Assembly: GCF_009664855.1 (NCBI RefSeq)
Contig: NZ_CP045928.1
Span: forward strand, 5,054,331-5,118,330
Reading direction: 5' to 3'
Length of the DNA: 64,000 nt
Origin: Flavobacterium sp. SLB02
GTDB lineage: Bacteria; Bacteroidota; Bacteroidia; Flavobacteriales; Flavobacteriaceae
How positions within the stretch are numbered: position 1 is the stretch's first letter; each line of letters opens with the position of its first letter. Position numbers and translations under genes: made by a program. Below are positions 10,161-18,944 of the stretch, piece by piece. Below the pieces are notes generated by a model that was not told where the DNA came from, made no database searches, and worked only from the letters and a program-made list of their open reading frames with translations.

Positions 10161-10490
10161 ATGATAAAAGTTTCTGATACAGCCAAAAAGAAAATCATCG
10201 ACTTAATGAAAGATGATGGTTTTGATGCTGCACATGACTACGTAAGAGTAGGCGTGAAAAGTGGCGGATGCTCTGGTTTGTCTTATGATTTAAAATTTGA
10301 CAAAGCCAAAGGCGACGACGATAAAATATTTGTAGACAACGACATAACGATTGCAGTTGAAAAAAAATCATTTCTGTATTTAGCCGGAACAATTCTTGAA
10401 TTTTCAGGCGGATTAAACGGAAAAGGTTTTGTGTTTAACAATCCAAATGCAAGTAGAACTTGTGGTTGCGGAGAATCATTTTCGCTATAA
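10161..10490 (+). CDS. sufA: A-type iron-sulfur carrier (SufA/IscA/HesB family)
   Basis: This 109-residue protein has the full A-type signature: Cys37 in GGCSGLSYDL and the C-terminal CGCGES pair (Cys101, Cys103), the three ligands used to hold and pass on an Fe-S cluster. It is the first gene of the suf run and probably receives clusters assembled on SufBCD and delivers them to apo-proteins in the cytoplasm. Length and motifs are standard. IscA, SufA and ErpA cannot be told apart by sequence alone, so the name rests on its place before sufB. Confidence 0.92.
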   Translation: MIKVSDTAKKKIIDLMKDDGFDAAHDYVRVGVKSGGCSGLSYDLKFDKAKGDDDKIFVDNDITIAVEKKSFLYLAGTILEFSGGLNGKGFVFNNPNASRTCGCGESFSL

Positions 10491-10514
10491 ATTAAAGTCA
10501 AAAAGCAAAAATTT

Positions 10515-10545
10515 AAACGCTTAAGATCTTAAATTTTAAGCGTTT
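10515..10545 (+). terminator. Hairpin between sufA and sufB
   Basis: AAACGCTTAA pairs perfectly with TTAAGCGTTT (10 bp, 11-nt loop) but is followed by only four T before A-rich sequence. This is a weak or partial terminator, or a processing or stability hairpin, that could set sufA output apart from sufB-D. Confidence 0.45.
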
Positions 10546-10559
10546 TAAAAAACTAAAAA

Positions 10560-12008
10560 ATGTCAAAATACACTGAAGACGATTTAAAAATCGAACTCGA
10601 AACTAAAGAATACGAATACGGATTTTATACTGATATAGAATCAGAGACATTTCCTATTGGCTTAAACGAAGATATCGTAAGAGCTATTTCTCTTAAAAAA
10701 GAAGAGCCTGAATGGATGACCGAATGGCGCATCGAGGCTTTTCGCGCATGGAAAGAAATGATCGAACCGGAATGGGCAAATGTTCATTATCAAAAACCGG
10801 ATTTTCAGGCAATCTCATACTATTCAGCTCCAAAACAAGTAGATCCAAACAAAACTTTGGATGATGTAGATCCGGAACTTCTTGAAATGTACAAAAAGTT
10901 AGGTATCTCTGTCGATGAACAAAAAATGATGAACAATGTCGCTATGGATATTGTTGTCGATTCTGTTTCTGTGGCTACTACTTTCAAAAAAACATTGGGA
11001 GAAAAAGGAATCATTTTCTGTCCAATTTCTGAAGCTATAAAAGAGCATCCGGAATTAGTTCGTAAATATTTAGGAACTGTTGTACCTCAAAAAGACAACT
11101 TCTATGCAGCATTAAACTCAGCAGTTTTCTCTGACGGAAGTTTCTGTTATATTCCAAAAGGAGTTCGTTGCCCAATGGAACTTTCAACTTATTTTAGAAT
11201 CAACCAGGCAGGAACGGGACAATTCGAAAGAACTCTTGTTATTGCTGACGAAGGAAGTTACGTATCATACCTTGAAGGTTGTACCGCTCCAAGTCGTGAC
11301 GAAAACCAATTACACGCTGCTGTAGTTGAATTAATCGCTTTGGATGATGCTGAAATTAAATATTCTACCGTTCAAAACTGGTTCCCTGGAAACAAAGAAG
11401 GAAAAGGTGGAGTTTATAACTTCGTAACCAAAAGAGGTTTATGCGAAACAAACGCTAAAATTTCCTGGACACAAGTAGAAACAGGTTCTGCTGTAACCTG
11501 GAAATATCCTTCTTGTGTATTAAAAGGAGACAATTCGGTAGGAGAATTTTACTCAATTGCCGTTACTAATAATTACCAACAAGCAGATACTGGAACTAAA
11601 ATGATCCATTTAGGTAAAAACACTAAATCGACTATTATTTCTAAAGGTATCTCGGCTGGTAAATCACAAAACAGTTACCGTGGATTAGTGCAAATTAGCC
11701 CAAGAGCTGAAAATGCAAGAAACTTTTCGCAATGTGATTCTCTTTTAATGGGGAATAATTGTGGGGCACATACCTTCCCTTACATCGAAAGTAAAAATCC
11801 ATCGGCTAAAATAGAGCACGAAGCTACTACAAGTAAAATTGGAGAAGATCAGGTTTTTTATTGCAACCAAAGAGGTATCCCAACTGAAAAAGCGATTGCC
11901 TTAATTGTAAACGGTTTCAGTAAAGATGTATTGAACAAATTGCCAATGGAATTTGCTGTTGAAGCTCAAAAATTATTAGAGATTTCCTTAGAAGGATCTG
12001 TAGGTTAA
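10560..12008 (+). CDS. sufB: Fe-S cluster scaffold subunit SufB
   Basis: This 482-residue protein has the family's full length and hallmark segments: IPKGVRCPMELSTYFRIN, VSYLEGCTAP, the CETNAKISWTQVETGSAVTWKYPS core and the C-terminal FYCNQRGIPTEKA. SufB forms the SufBC2D complex with SufC and SufD and is the site where sulfur from SufS/SufE is received and the cluster is built. In other bacteria the complex can bind reduced flavin, which matters because a flavin-reductase-like gene follows 7 bp downstream. It is in a tight operon and nothing is missing. Confidence 0.97.
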   Translation: MSKYTEDDLKIELETKEYEYGFYTDIESETFPIGLNEDIVRAISLKKEEPEWMTEWRIEAFRAWKEMIEPEWANVHYQKPDFQAISYYSAPKQVDPNKTLDDVDPELLEMYKKLGISVDEQKMMNNVAMDIVVDSVSVATTFKKTLGEKGIIFCPISEAIKEHPELVRKYLGTVVPQKDNFYAALNSAVFSDGSFCYIPKGVRCPMELSTYFRINQAGTGQFERTLVIADEGSYVSYLEGCTAPSRDENQLHAAVVELIALDDAEIKYSTVQNWFPGNKEGKGGVYNFVTKRGLCETNAKISWTQVETGSAVTWKYPSCVLKGDNSVGEFYSIAVTNNYQQADTGTKMIHLGKNTKSTIISKGISAGKSQNSYRGLVQISPRAENARNFSQCDSLLMGNNCGAHTFPYIESKNPSAKIEHEATTSKIGEDQVFYCNQRGIPTEKAIALIVNGFSKDVLNKLPMEFAVEAQKLLEISLEGSVG

Positions 12009-12015
12009 TTGCGAA

Positions 12016-12504
12016 ATGGAAGGTAAGAAAGTAATCATTTTAGGTTCATCCAGAAAAAACGGAAACACAACCAAAATTGTAGATGAAATTGCTAAAGAAA
12101 CCGGAATAGACGTAATTAATTTAAGTGATTATAATATTTCTCATTATGATTACGAAAGTAAAAATATAGAAGACGATTTTTTGCCTTTGATAAAAGGAAT
12201 ACTGGAGAAATACGAAACTTTAATTTTTGCAACGCCCATATACTGGTACAATATGAGTGGAATAATGAAGGTTTTCTTTGATCGCTTTTCAGATTTAATC
12301 CGAATTGAAAAAGAAACCGGACGAAAACTAAGAGGAAAGAAAATTGGTGTAATATCAAATTCACACGATAATGAAATCGAAGATAGTTTTTACATTCCGT
12401 TCAAAAAAACAGCCAATTATTTAGGCATGGAATATTTAGGACACGCGCATTTTAATGCCAACATCCTAAACCAGACAACAAAAATAGAATTGACATTTAT
12501 ATAA
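12016..12504 (+). CDS. NADPH-dependent FMN reductase-like flavodoxin-fold protein inside the suf operon
   Basis: This 162-residue protein has the FMN-phosphate loop GSSRKNGNT at residues about 11-19 and the typical TPIYWYNMSGIMKVFFDR segment of the NADPH-dependent FMN reductase/flavodoxin_2 family. It starts 7 bp after sufB and ends 13 bp before sufC, so it is co-transcribed with both. The family reduces flavins or quinones with NAD(P)H. A role in supplying reduced flavin or electrons for Fe-S assembly is my inference from position. The C-terminus is short and lacks the CxxC motif of the iron-sulfur flavoprotein branch. Confidence 0.85.
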   Translation: MEGKKVIILGSSRKNGNTTKIVDEIAKETGIDVINLSDYNISHYDYESKNIEDDFLPLIKGILEKYETLIFATPIYWYNMSGIMKVFFDRFSDLIRIEKETGRKLRGKKIGVISNSHDNEIEDSFYIPFKKTANYLGMEYLGHAHFNANILNQTTKIELTFI

Positions 12505-12517
12505 AATAAAAAAAACA

Positions 12518-13264
12518 ATGTTATCAATAAAAAACCTTCACGCCTCAATTGGTGATAAAGAAATCCTTAAAGGAATTAATATAGAAGTTAAAGCTGGCGA
12601 AGTACACGCTATCATGGGACCAAACGGTTCCGGAAAAAGTACACTTTCGGCTGTAATTGCCGGAAACGAAAACTACGAAGTTACTGATGGAGAAGTTTTC
12701 CTTGACGGAGAAGATCTTGCTGATTTAGCTCCGGAAGAAAGAGCACACAAAGGAGTTTTCCTTTCTTTTCAATATCCTGTAGAAATTCCCGGAGTAAGTG
12801 TTACGAACTTCATGAAAACTGCAATCAACGAAACTCGTAAAGCAAACGGTCAGGAAGAAATGCCTGCTAACGAAATGCTAAAAGTAATTCGTGAGAAATC
12901 TGAATTATTAGAAATCGACCGTAAATTTTTATCCCGTTCATTAAACGAAGGTTTTTCTGGTGGTGAGAAAAAAAGAAATGAAATTTTTCAAATGGCAATG
13001 TTAGAACCAAAATTAGCCATTCTTGACGAAACCGATTCTGGTCTTGACATCGATGCTTTAAGAATTGTTGCTAATGGAGTGAACAAATTGAAAAGCGAGA
13101 AAAACGCGATTATCGTGATCACGCACTACCAACGTTTGTTAGATTATATCGTTCCGGATTTCGTTCACGTTTTATACAACGGAAGAATCGTAAAGTCAGG
13201 CGGAAAAGAATTGGCTTACGAATTGGAAGAAAAAGGATACGACTGGATTAAAGCAGAAAACTAG
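12518..13264 (+). CDS. sufC: Fe-S assembly ATPase SufC
   Basis: This 248-residue ABC-type ATPase has Walker A GPNGSGKST (residues 34-42), the SufC-type signature LNEGFSGGEKKRNE, Walker B followed by DETDSGLD, and the switch His in VITHYQR. It is soluble and hydrolyses ATP to drive conformational change in SufBC2D during cluster assembly; it is not a transporter. It lies between the flavin-reductase-like gene and sufD. Length is standard. Confidence 0.97.
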   Translation: MLSIKNLHASIGDKEILKGINIEVKAGEVHAIMGPNGSGKSTLSAVIAGNENYEVTDGEVFLDGEDLADLAPEERAHKGVFLSFQYPVEIPGVSVTNFMKTAINETRKANGQEEMPANEMLKVIREKSELLEIDRKFLSRSLNEGFSGGEKKRNEIFQMAMLEPKLAILDETDSGLDIDALRIVANGVNKLKSEKNAIIVITHYQRLLDYIVPDFVHVLYNGRIVKSGGKELAYELEEKGYDWIKAEN

Positions 13265-13329
13265 TTTACAGTTACAGTTTACAGTTTACCAAACTCATAA
13301 CTTATAACTCATAACTTATAACTAAAGAA
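13265..13329 (+). repeat. Short tandem-word repeat between sufC and sufD
   Basis: The gap consists of repeated TTTACAG words and then ACTCATAACTTATA words, the latter present almost twice in a row. Related CAGTTT and CTCAGT words fill 19270-19340. It looks like intergenic repeat sequence tolerated inside an operon; no terminator is seen. Confidence 0.55.
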
Positions 13330-14646
13330 ATGGATTTAAAAGAAAAATTAGTATCGTCTTTTATGGCTTTTGAAGAGCGTGTCGATGTACATTCAGATTT
13401 ACATGACATTCGCACAAACGCCTTAAAGAACTTTGAAAATAAAGGTTTCCCAACCAAAAAAGAAGAAGCTTGGAAATATACATCGCTAAACGCCATCTTA
13501 AAAAATGACTTTACGGTTTTTCCTAAGCAGGAAAATGCAATAGAATTTAATCATGTAAAAAAATACTTTTTACACGAAATCGACACTTATAAATTAGTGT
13601 TTATTGATGGTGTTTTCAGCTCGCATTTGTCTTCTACCACACACGACGGAATCGATGTTTGTTTGATGTCTTCGGCATTGACCAAACCAAAATATAAAAT
13701 GGTTATTGACAAATACTTCAACCAAATTGCCAGCAAAGACGAAAGTCTGACTTCGTTAAACACTGCTTTTGCAAGTGAAGGAGCTTTTATCAATATTCCG
13801 CAAAAGAAAGTCGCTGACAAACCTATCGAAATCATGTATTTCTCTACAGGAAACGAAGCTGCTTTATTGGTTCAGCCTAGAAATTTGATTATTGTTGGAG
13901 AAAATTCTCATGTTCAGATTATCGAGCGTCACCAAAGTTTAAATGAAAATCCTGTTTTAACCAATTCAGTTACAGAGATTTTTGCTCAAAAACGTGCTAT
14001 TGTAGATCACTACAAAATTCAAAACGATAATATCGAGGCGAATTTAATCGACAATACTTACGTTTCTCAACAACAGGAAAGCCATGTTTATGTACATACT
14101 TTTTCGTTTGGAGGAAATCTAACGCGTAACAATTTGAATTTTTATCACTTTGGTGAAAGATTGACAAGTACGCTAAACGGAATCACTATTATTGGCGAGA
14201 AACAACACGTTGATCATTATACTTTGGTAAACCACGCAACGCCAAATTGCGAAAGTTTCCAGGATTATAAAGGAATTTTCGCTGATCGTTCAACAGGAGT
14301 TTTCAACGGAAAAGTATTGGTAGAAAAAGAAGCTCAAAAAACAAATGCTTTCCAAAAAAGCAACAACATTTTATTGAGTGACAAAGCTACCATCAACGCA
14401 AAACCACAATTAGAGATTTTTGCTGATGACGTAAAATGTTCTCACGGTTGTACCGTAGGACAACTTGACGAAACGGCAATGTTCTACATGCAATCTCGTG
14501 GAATCCCGAAAAAAGAAGCTAAAGCTTTATTGATGTACGCATTCTCGAATGCTGTTATCGAAAGCATTAAAATACCGGAATTAAAACAAAGAATTACTAA
14601 AATCATTGCTACAAAATTAGGCGTTAATTTAGGATTTGATTTGTAG
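13330..14646 (+). CDS. sufD: Fe-S cluster assembly protein SufD
   Basis: This 438-residue SufD has the N-terminal KKEEAWKYTSL segment, the beta-helix core, and the C-terminal motif DVKCSHGCTVGQLDE followed by MQSRGIPKKEA that is shared with SufB. SufD pairs with SufB across the SufC dimer and is needed for iron loading. It is the last gene of the first suf block, with a palindromic repeat starting right after the stop codon that probably ends the transcript. Confidence 0.96.
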   Translation: MDLKEKLVSSFMAFEERVDVHSDLHDIRTNALKNFENKGFPTKKEEAWKYTSLNAILKNDFTVFPKQENAIEFNHVKKYFLHEIDTYKLVFIDGVFSSHLSSTTHDGIDVCLMSSALTKPKYKMVIDKYFNQIASKDESLTSLNTAFASEGAFINIPQKKVADKPIEIMYFSTGNEAALLVQPRNLIIVGENSHVQIIERHQSLNENPVLTNSVTEIFAQKRAIVDHYKIQNDNIEANLIDNTYVSQQQESHVYVHTFSFGGNLTRNNLNFYHFGERLTSTLNGITIIGEKQHVDHYTLVNHATPNCESFQDYKGIFADRSTGVFNGKVLVEKEAQKTNAFQKSNNILLSDKATINAKPQLEIFADDVKCSHGCTVGQLDETAMFYMQSRGIPKKEAKALLMYAFSNAVIESIKIPELKQRITKIIATKLGVNLGFDL

Positions 14647-14650
14647 AAAG

Positions 14651-14762
14651 CTCAACCGCAAGGTTCGCTAAGATTTACGCAAAGTTCGCAAGGTTTAGAT
14701 TTAAACTTTGCGAACTTTACGCTTTTATACCATGCTCCCGATAACTATCGGGATTGCGGTTA
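14651..14762. repeat. Nested palindrome, CGCAAAGTTCGCAAGG family
   Basis: Outer arms CAACCGCAA and TTGCGGTTA enclose an inner stem, CGCAAAGTTCGCAAGGTTTA against AAACTTTGCGAACTTTACG, plus the small palindrome TCCCGATAACTATCGGGA. It closes the suf block and abuts the stop codon of the convergent gene. The same family lies at 20893-21115. Confidence 0.75.
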
Positions 14763-15134
14763 AATTTGTTTTTGATGAAAAGTTTTTAGTAAATTAAAAT
14801 TATTATCAAAAAGGGGAGAATAAAAAAAGTTTATTGGTTCCTCTTCCAAATTTATTTTGAATATAATTTTCCCTATACCAATCTTCTCTATGTCTTTTAA
14901 ATCGATCTTTATATCATCGAAATAAATATTTTTTTCATCAAATTCTATCGTTTTAAACTTCTTGAATCTTTGAATCAAAAAGAATGTAAATAAAGAAAAT
15001 ATTACACAGAAAAAAAATGCAGAAATTTCCTGAATCAGGATACTATATATCAAAAAACCAAGTGAACCTATAAAAATTATTTTAAAGACTAAATTGTATA
15101 AAAAACCAATTTCGTTATTTAACTTATATTTCAT
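14760..15134 (-). CDS. Small membrane protein with a PH-like C-terminal domain
   Basis: This 124-residue protein has two transmembrane segments (residues about 13-31 and 34-51) followed by a beta-rich tail with FDEKNIYFDDIKIDLKDIEKIGIG, the pattern of the small PH-like domains common in Bacteroidota membrane proteins. I recognise no specific family. It lies 4 bp downstream of the serine hydrolase gene on the same strand and is probably co-transcribed. Its extreme AT-richness is normal for the neighbourhood. Confidence 0.65.
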   Translation of the reverse strand: MKYKLNNEIGFLYNLVFKIIFIGSLGFLIYSILIQEISAFFFCVIFSLFTFFLIQRFKKFKTIEFDEKNIYFDDIKIDLKDIEKIGIGKIIFKINLEEEPINFFYSPLFDNNFNLLKTFHQKQI

Positions 15135-15138
15135 AAAA

Positions 15139-16494
15139 TTATTTCTTCACACTATCAATTATCCCTTTCAAAAAACCATTAAAATCAAATCCCTGATCGT
15201 CTTCTTTCAGTCCCATTCTCACAATTACCATATCCAAAGACGGAATAATCGCCACCATTTGGCCTTGATATCCGCTGCAATAAAACATATCACGAGGAGC
15301 ATCCGGAAATTTTCCTCCGGCATTTAGCCAAAATTGCGCTCCATAAGCTCCGTTAGATGTATTGGTTGGCGTAGCAGAATATTTTACCCAGCTTTCATCC
15401 AGAATTTGCTCTCCGTTCCAGTTTCCTTTATGCAGGTATAATAACCCAAATTTTGACCAATCTCTAGCTGTTGCCCAGGCATATGATGAACCTACGAAAG
15501 TTCCGGACATATCTTGCTCAACAATCATCGAGTTCATTCCGATTTTATCGATTACAGCGCTGTACCAAAAATCAAGATATTCTTGCTGCGTTTTAAACTG
15601 ACTTTTTAAAATTCCGGACAATAAATTGGTTGTTCCTGACGAATAATTCCAATGTGTGTTGGGTTTAAACTGAGCTGGTTTCTCGCGCTGTACTTTTGCC
15701 ATATCTCCAGACTGAAAAAGCATTATTGTAGCATCACAAATTTTACTGTAATTCTCTTCCCATTCTAAACCTGAATTCATATGAAGCAAATCGTTTATAG
15801 TAATGATTTTACGTTCGTCATTTTGCCATTCAACAATTGGTGCCGGTTTATAAATATCAATTTTTCCTTGTTTTGCCAAAACTGCAAAAGCAGAATTGGT
15901 GATGCTTTTTGTCATCGACCAGCCTAAAATCTTGCTTTCTTTATTAAAGCCTTTATCGTATTGTTCGGCTATCAATTTATCTTTATACAAAACCACAACT
16001 GCTCGGGTGCGTTTTACTTTTCCTCCATTTTTATCAAAAGAATCATCAACGGCTTTTTTTAGTTTGGTATAATCTATGTTCGAGAACGCGGTGTCTTTTG
16101 GTTCATTATTGCCATAAGGAAAAGCAAGATTATTGACTAATTTAGTTCGTTTAGGAAGTAAATATGGCTTCGAAACATCATAATCATCATCTATTAAAGT
16201 GGCACCTAAACCTTCACGATAAATCGCTTTTCTTTCTTTTAAACCATAGACCGAAGATGTTGCAAATTTCCCGGCTTCATCAATTGTATTTGTTGCCAAA
16301 TCCATTAACGGAATATCATTATCTCCTTTTTCAATCAATTCTTTCGATCTGTGATCTAAGAAATGTCCCGAGGCAATACTTTTGGCCGAAAAGCCAGAGA
16401 TCAATTCAAGCTTTGGATAAGTGGTAAATCCAAAATAAAAAACTGCAATCAGTAAAACAAGCGCCAGTAACCTGATGATTTTTTTCATATTCAC
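15139..16494 (-). CDS. Serine hydrolase, class C beta-lactamase-related
   Basis: This 451-residue protein has one N-terminal membrane or signal segment (residues about 5-24). The catalytic SxxK motif is Ser193-Met-Thr-Lys196 (GWSMTKS), the YSS motif is in NYSSGTTN, and a late tract FYCSGYQGQ stands in for the third motif. The family includes esterases, D-aminopeptidases and penicillin-binding-like hydrolases. It probably acts outside the cytoplasm on an ester or amide of unknown identity. It sits between the two suf blocks on the opposite strand and splits them. Confidence 0.85.
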   Translation of the reverse strand: MNMKKIIRLLALVLLIAVFYFGFTTYPKLELISGFSAKSIASGHFLDHRSKELIEKGDNDIPLMDLATNTIDEAGKFATSSVYGLKERKAIYREGLGATLIDDDYDVSKPYLLPKRTKLVNNLAFPYGNNEPKDTAFSNIDYTKLKKAVDDSFDKNGGKVKRTRAVVVLYKDKLIAEQYDKGFNKESKILGWSMTKSITNSAFAVLAKQGKIDIYKPAPIVEWQNDERKIITINDLLHMNSGLEWEENYSKICDATIMLFQSGDMAKVQREKPAQFKPNTHWNYSSGTTNLLSGILKSQFKTQQEYLDFWYSAVIDKIGMNSMIVEQDMSGTFVGSSYAWATARDWSKFGLLYLHKGNWNGEQILDESWVKYSATPTNTSNGAYGAQFWLNAGGKFPDAPRDMFYCSGYQGQMVAIIPSLDMVIVRMGLKEDDQGFDFNGFLKGIIDSVKK

Positions 16495-16676
16495 AAAAGA
16501 TATTTTTACTGCAATATAAATAATTTATCTTCACGATTTTAGCATCTAATTCACATTTTGGATTCACATATTTTACAAAACGTAACTTAATTTTATAGAA
16601 TCAATATTCAATCCTTCGATTGATAGTACCATAAAAGGAAATTATAGTTTTGATCGATAAACCAATTTAGTTTTAG

Positions 16677-16684
16677 TACTTTTG
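16677..16684 (+). promoter_or_regulatory. sufS: Promoter of the sufS operon
   Basis: TACTTTTG fits TAnnTTTG exactly, 25 bp before the sufS start. An upstream TTTTG at 16648-16652 lies 24 bp away, slightly longer than the usual spacing. Confidence 0.6.
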
Positions 16685-16709
16685 TAGATAGAATTTTTCT
16701 AAATAAGAC

Positions 16710-17924
16710 ATGTTAGACATCCAAAAAATAAGAGCTGATTTTCCGATACTTTCGGAAAAAGTAAACGGAAAACCATTGGTATATTTCGATAACGGAGCAA
16801 CCTCACAAAAACCACAAATTGTGATCGATGCGATCGCGACATATTATCAGGAAATAAATGCCAATATTCACCGTGGTGTTCACACACTAAGTCAATTGGC
16901 AACTGATGCTTACGAAATTTCAAGAGTAAAAATCCAACATCATATCAATGCTAAGTTTTCGCACGAAGTACTTTTTACTTCCGGAACAACGCACGGAATC
17001 AATTTAGTAACCAACGGTTTTGCTTCTATATTACAACCTGGTGACGAAGTAGTAGTTTCCTCTTTAGAACATCATAGTAATATTGTACCTTGGCAAATGT
17101 TATGCGAGAAAACCGGAGCAACTCTTAGAGTGATCCCAATGAACGAAGACGGTGAACTGATTATGGAGGCTTTTGACGCTTTACTTTCAGAAAAAACTAA
17201 AGTGGTTACGGTCAATCATATTTCGAATGCATTAGGAATCATCAATCCTATCAAATACATGATCGAAAAAGCACACGCTGTTGGCGCTGCAGTTTTGATC
17301 GATGGCGCACAAGCTGTTCCGCATTTAAAACCGGATGTTCAGGATTTAGATTGTGATTTTTATGCTTTTTCCGGCCATAAAATGTGCGGTCCAACCGGAA
17401 CCGGGATTTTATACGGAAAAGAAGAATGGTTAAACAAATTACCTCCTTATCAGGGTGGTGGCGAAATGATCAAGGAAGTTACTTTCGAAAAAACAACTTA
17501 TGCTGATCTTCCTCATAAATTTGAAGCCGGAACTCCAAACATTGCCGGCGGAATTGTTTTAGGAACTGCTGTTGATTATTTAAATCATATTGGTTTTCAC
17601 AACATTCAAAAACAAGAAGAAAAATTACTGGAGCATGCTACAAAGCGTCTTTTAGAAATTGAAGGTTTGAAAATTTACGGAACCGGAAAAAATAAAGCTT
17701 CTGTAGTTTCGTTTAATATAAATGGAATTCATCCTTACGATATTGGTTCTATTATCGATAAATTAGGAATTGCCGTTAGAACCGGACATCATTGTGCACA
17801 ACCCATCATGAACTTTTTCTGCATTCCCGGAACGATCCGTGCTTCATTTTCTTTTTACAATACAATAGAAGAAATTGATGTAATGGTTGAAGCGGTGAAG
17901 AAAGCAAAAACCATGTTAAGCTAA
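16710..17924 (+). CDS. sufS: Cysteine desulfurase SufS
   Basis: This 404-residue PLP enzyme takes sulfur from L-cysteine and leaves alanine. Visible residues are the PLP-binding Lys224 in FSGHKMCGPTG, the GTTHGIN phosphate site, the HISNALG segment and catalytic Cys362 in RTGHHCAQP, the type II (SufS) loop. The persulfide is passed to SufE, encoded two genes downstream. Start and length are standard. Its promoter is separate from the sufA block, so sulfur supply and scaffold may be regulated apart. Confidence 0.96.
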   Translation: MLDIQKIRADFPILSEKVNGKPLVYFDNGATSQKPQIVIDAIATYYQEINANIHRGVHTLSQLATDAYEISRVKIQHHINAKFSHEVLFTSGTTHGINLVTNGFASILQPGDEVVVSSLEHHSNIVPWQMLCEKTGATLRVIPMNEDGELIMEAFDALLSEKTKVVTVNHISNALGIINPIKYMIEKAHAVGAAVLIDGAQAVPHLKPDVQDLDCDFYAFSGHKMCGPTGTGILYGKEEWLNKLPPYQGGGEMIKEVTFEKTTYADLPHKFEAGTPNIAGGIVLGTAVDYLNHIGFHNIQKQEEKLLEHATKRLLEIEGLKIYGTGKNKASVVSFNINGIHPYDIGSIIDKLGIAVRTGHHCAQPIMNFFCIPGTIRASFSFYNTIEEIDVMVEAVKKAKTMLS

Positions 17925-17931
17925 AAAAATT

Positions 17932-18357
17932 ATGCGAATACTATCTTTATTGCTCTTAACGATTTTCATTGGAACAAGTTGCTCAAGCCAAAAAACCAGC
18001 GATATGACATCAACACAAATCGAATATTCTGCTGTTTCAAGAGGCCTTTACAAATTGATAGTAGTTCAAAATAAAACGGTTACAGTTACCAATGGTAAAA
18101 ACACGCAACCTGTAGAAACTAAAATAAGCGATGCTAAATGGAAAGAGATTGTAGCAGAGTTTTCGAAAATTAATTTAGAAAGTATTCCAACATTAAAAGG
18201 ACCTACTGAAAAACGTTTTTACGATGGTGCTGCAATTGGAAATTTAAAGATAGTTCAGAATCAGAAAATCTACGAAACTGCAGGTTTCGACAATGGTTAC
18301 CCTCCAAAGGAAATAGAAAAATTGGTAAATTTGCTGGTAGATTTCACGAAAGAATAA
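17932..18357 (+). CDS. Small lipoprotein between sufS and sufE
   Basis: This 141-residue protein has a lipoprotein signal ending FIGTSC, with Cys17 as the lipidation site. The mature part has a mixed alpha/beta pattern with AKWKEIVAEFSKINLESIP and ends GFDNGYPPKEIEKLVNLLVDF, a common Bacteroidota type without a known function. It lies 7 bp after sufS and 2 bp before sufE, so it is in the same transcript. The link to iron-sulfur work is positional only; the protein is in a membrane while the SUF enzymes are cytoplasmic. Confidence 0.8.
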   Translation: MRILSLLLLTIFIGTSCSSQKTSDMTSTQIEYSAVSRGLYKLIVVQNKTVTVTNGKNTQPVETKISDAKWKEIVAEFSKINLESIPTLKGPTEKRFYDGAAIGNLKIVQNQKIYETAGFDNGYPPKEIEKLVNLLVDFTKE

Positions 18358-18359
18358 TT

Positions 18360-18785
18360 ATGACAATAAAAGAAATACAAAACGAAATAATAGACGAATT
18401 TTCGATGTTCGACGATTGGATGCAACGTTATGAGTACATCATCGAATTAGGAAAAAGTCTTCCGTTGATCAAAGAAGAATACAAAACAGAAGAGAATTTA
18501 ATCAAAGGCTGCCAATCGAAAGTTTGGTTACAAGGCGAACAAAAAGACGATAAAATTGTCTTTACCGCTGATAGTGATGCTATTTTGACCAAAGGAATTA
18601 TCGCTATTTTAATTCGTGCATTCTCTAATCAAAAAGCAGAAGACATTATAAAAGCTGATACTGAATTTATTGATGAAATTGGTTTAAAAGAACATCTGTC
18701 TGCCACCCGCGCCAACGGATTGGTTTCGATGATTAAAAACATCAAAATGTACGCTTTGGCTTTTGATGCTAAAAACAGAAATTAA
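18360..18785 (+). CDS. sufE: Sulfur acceptor SufE
   Basis: This 141-residue protein has the catalytic Cys51 in LIKGCQSKVWL, at the same position number as in E. coli SufE. SufE takes the persulfide from SufS and delivers it to SufB. The downstream LSATRANGL segment is also typical. It starts 2 bp after the lipoprotein gene. Nothing is unusual except the lipoprotein placed between the two sulfur-transfer genes. Confidence 0.95.
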   Translation: MTIKEIQNEIIDEFSMFDDWMQRYEYIIELGKSLPLIKEEYKTEENLIKGCQSKVWLQGEQKDDKIVFTADSDAILTKGIIAILIRAFSNQKAEDIIKADTEFIDEIGLKEHLSATRANGLVSMIKNIKMYALAFDAKNRN

Positions 18786-18814
18786 AATTTTCAAACATAA
18801 TGTTTTTAATTTGA

Positions 18815-18874
18815 ACCATTAAGATATTAAGTTTCATAAGAAATAGAACTTAATTTTCTTAATATCTTAATGGT
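18815..18874. repeat. Perfect 17-bp inverted repeat after sufE
   Basis: ACCATTAAGATATTAAG at 18815-18831 is the exact reverse complement of 18858-18874, with a 26-nt loop. No T run follows, so it is better seen as a palindromic intergenic repeat than a classic terminator. It may still protect or end the sufS-sufE transcript. Confidence 0.8.
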
Positions 18875-18944
18875 AAGAAAAAAAACACTTGCTGTTTAAA
18901 TGAACTTACATCACTTATATGGTGAAAAAAAACAAAACAAAAAA

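Noticed and set aside
14644..14762. Insertion sequence end at the close of the suf operon
   Set aside because: The palindrome has no transposase or target duplication and its family recurs without one at 20893-21115.
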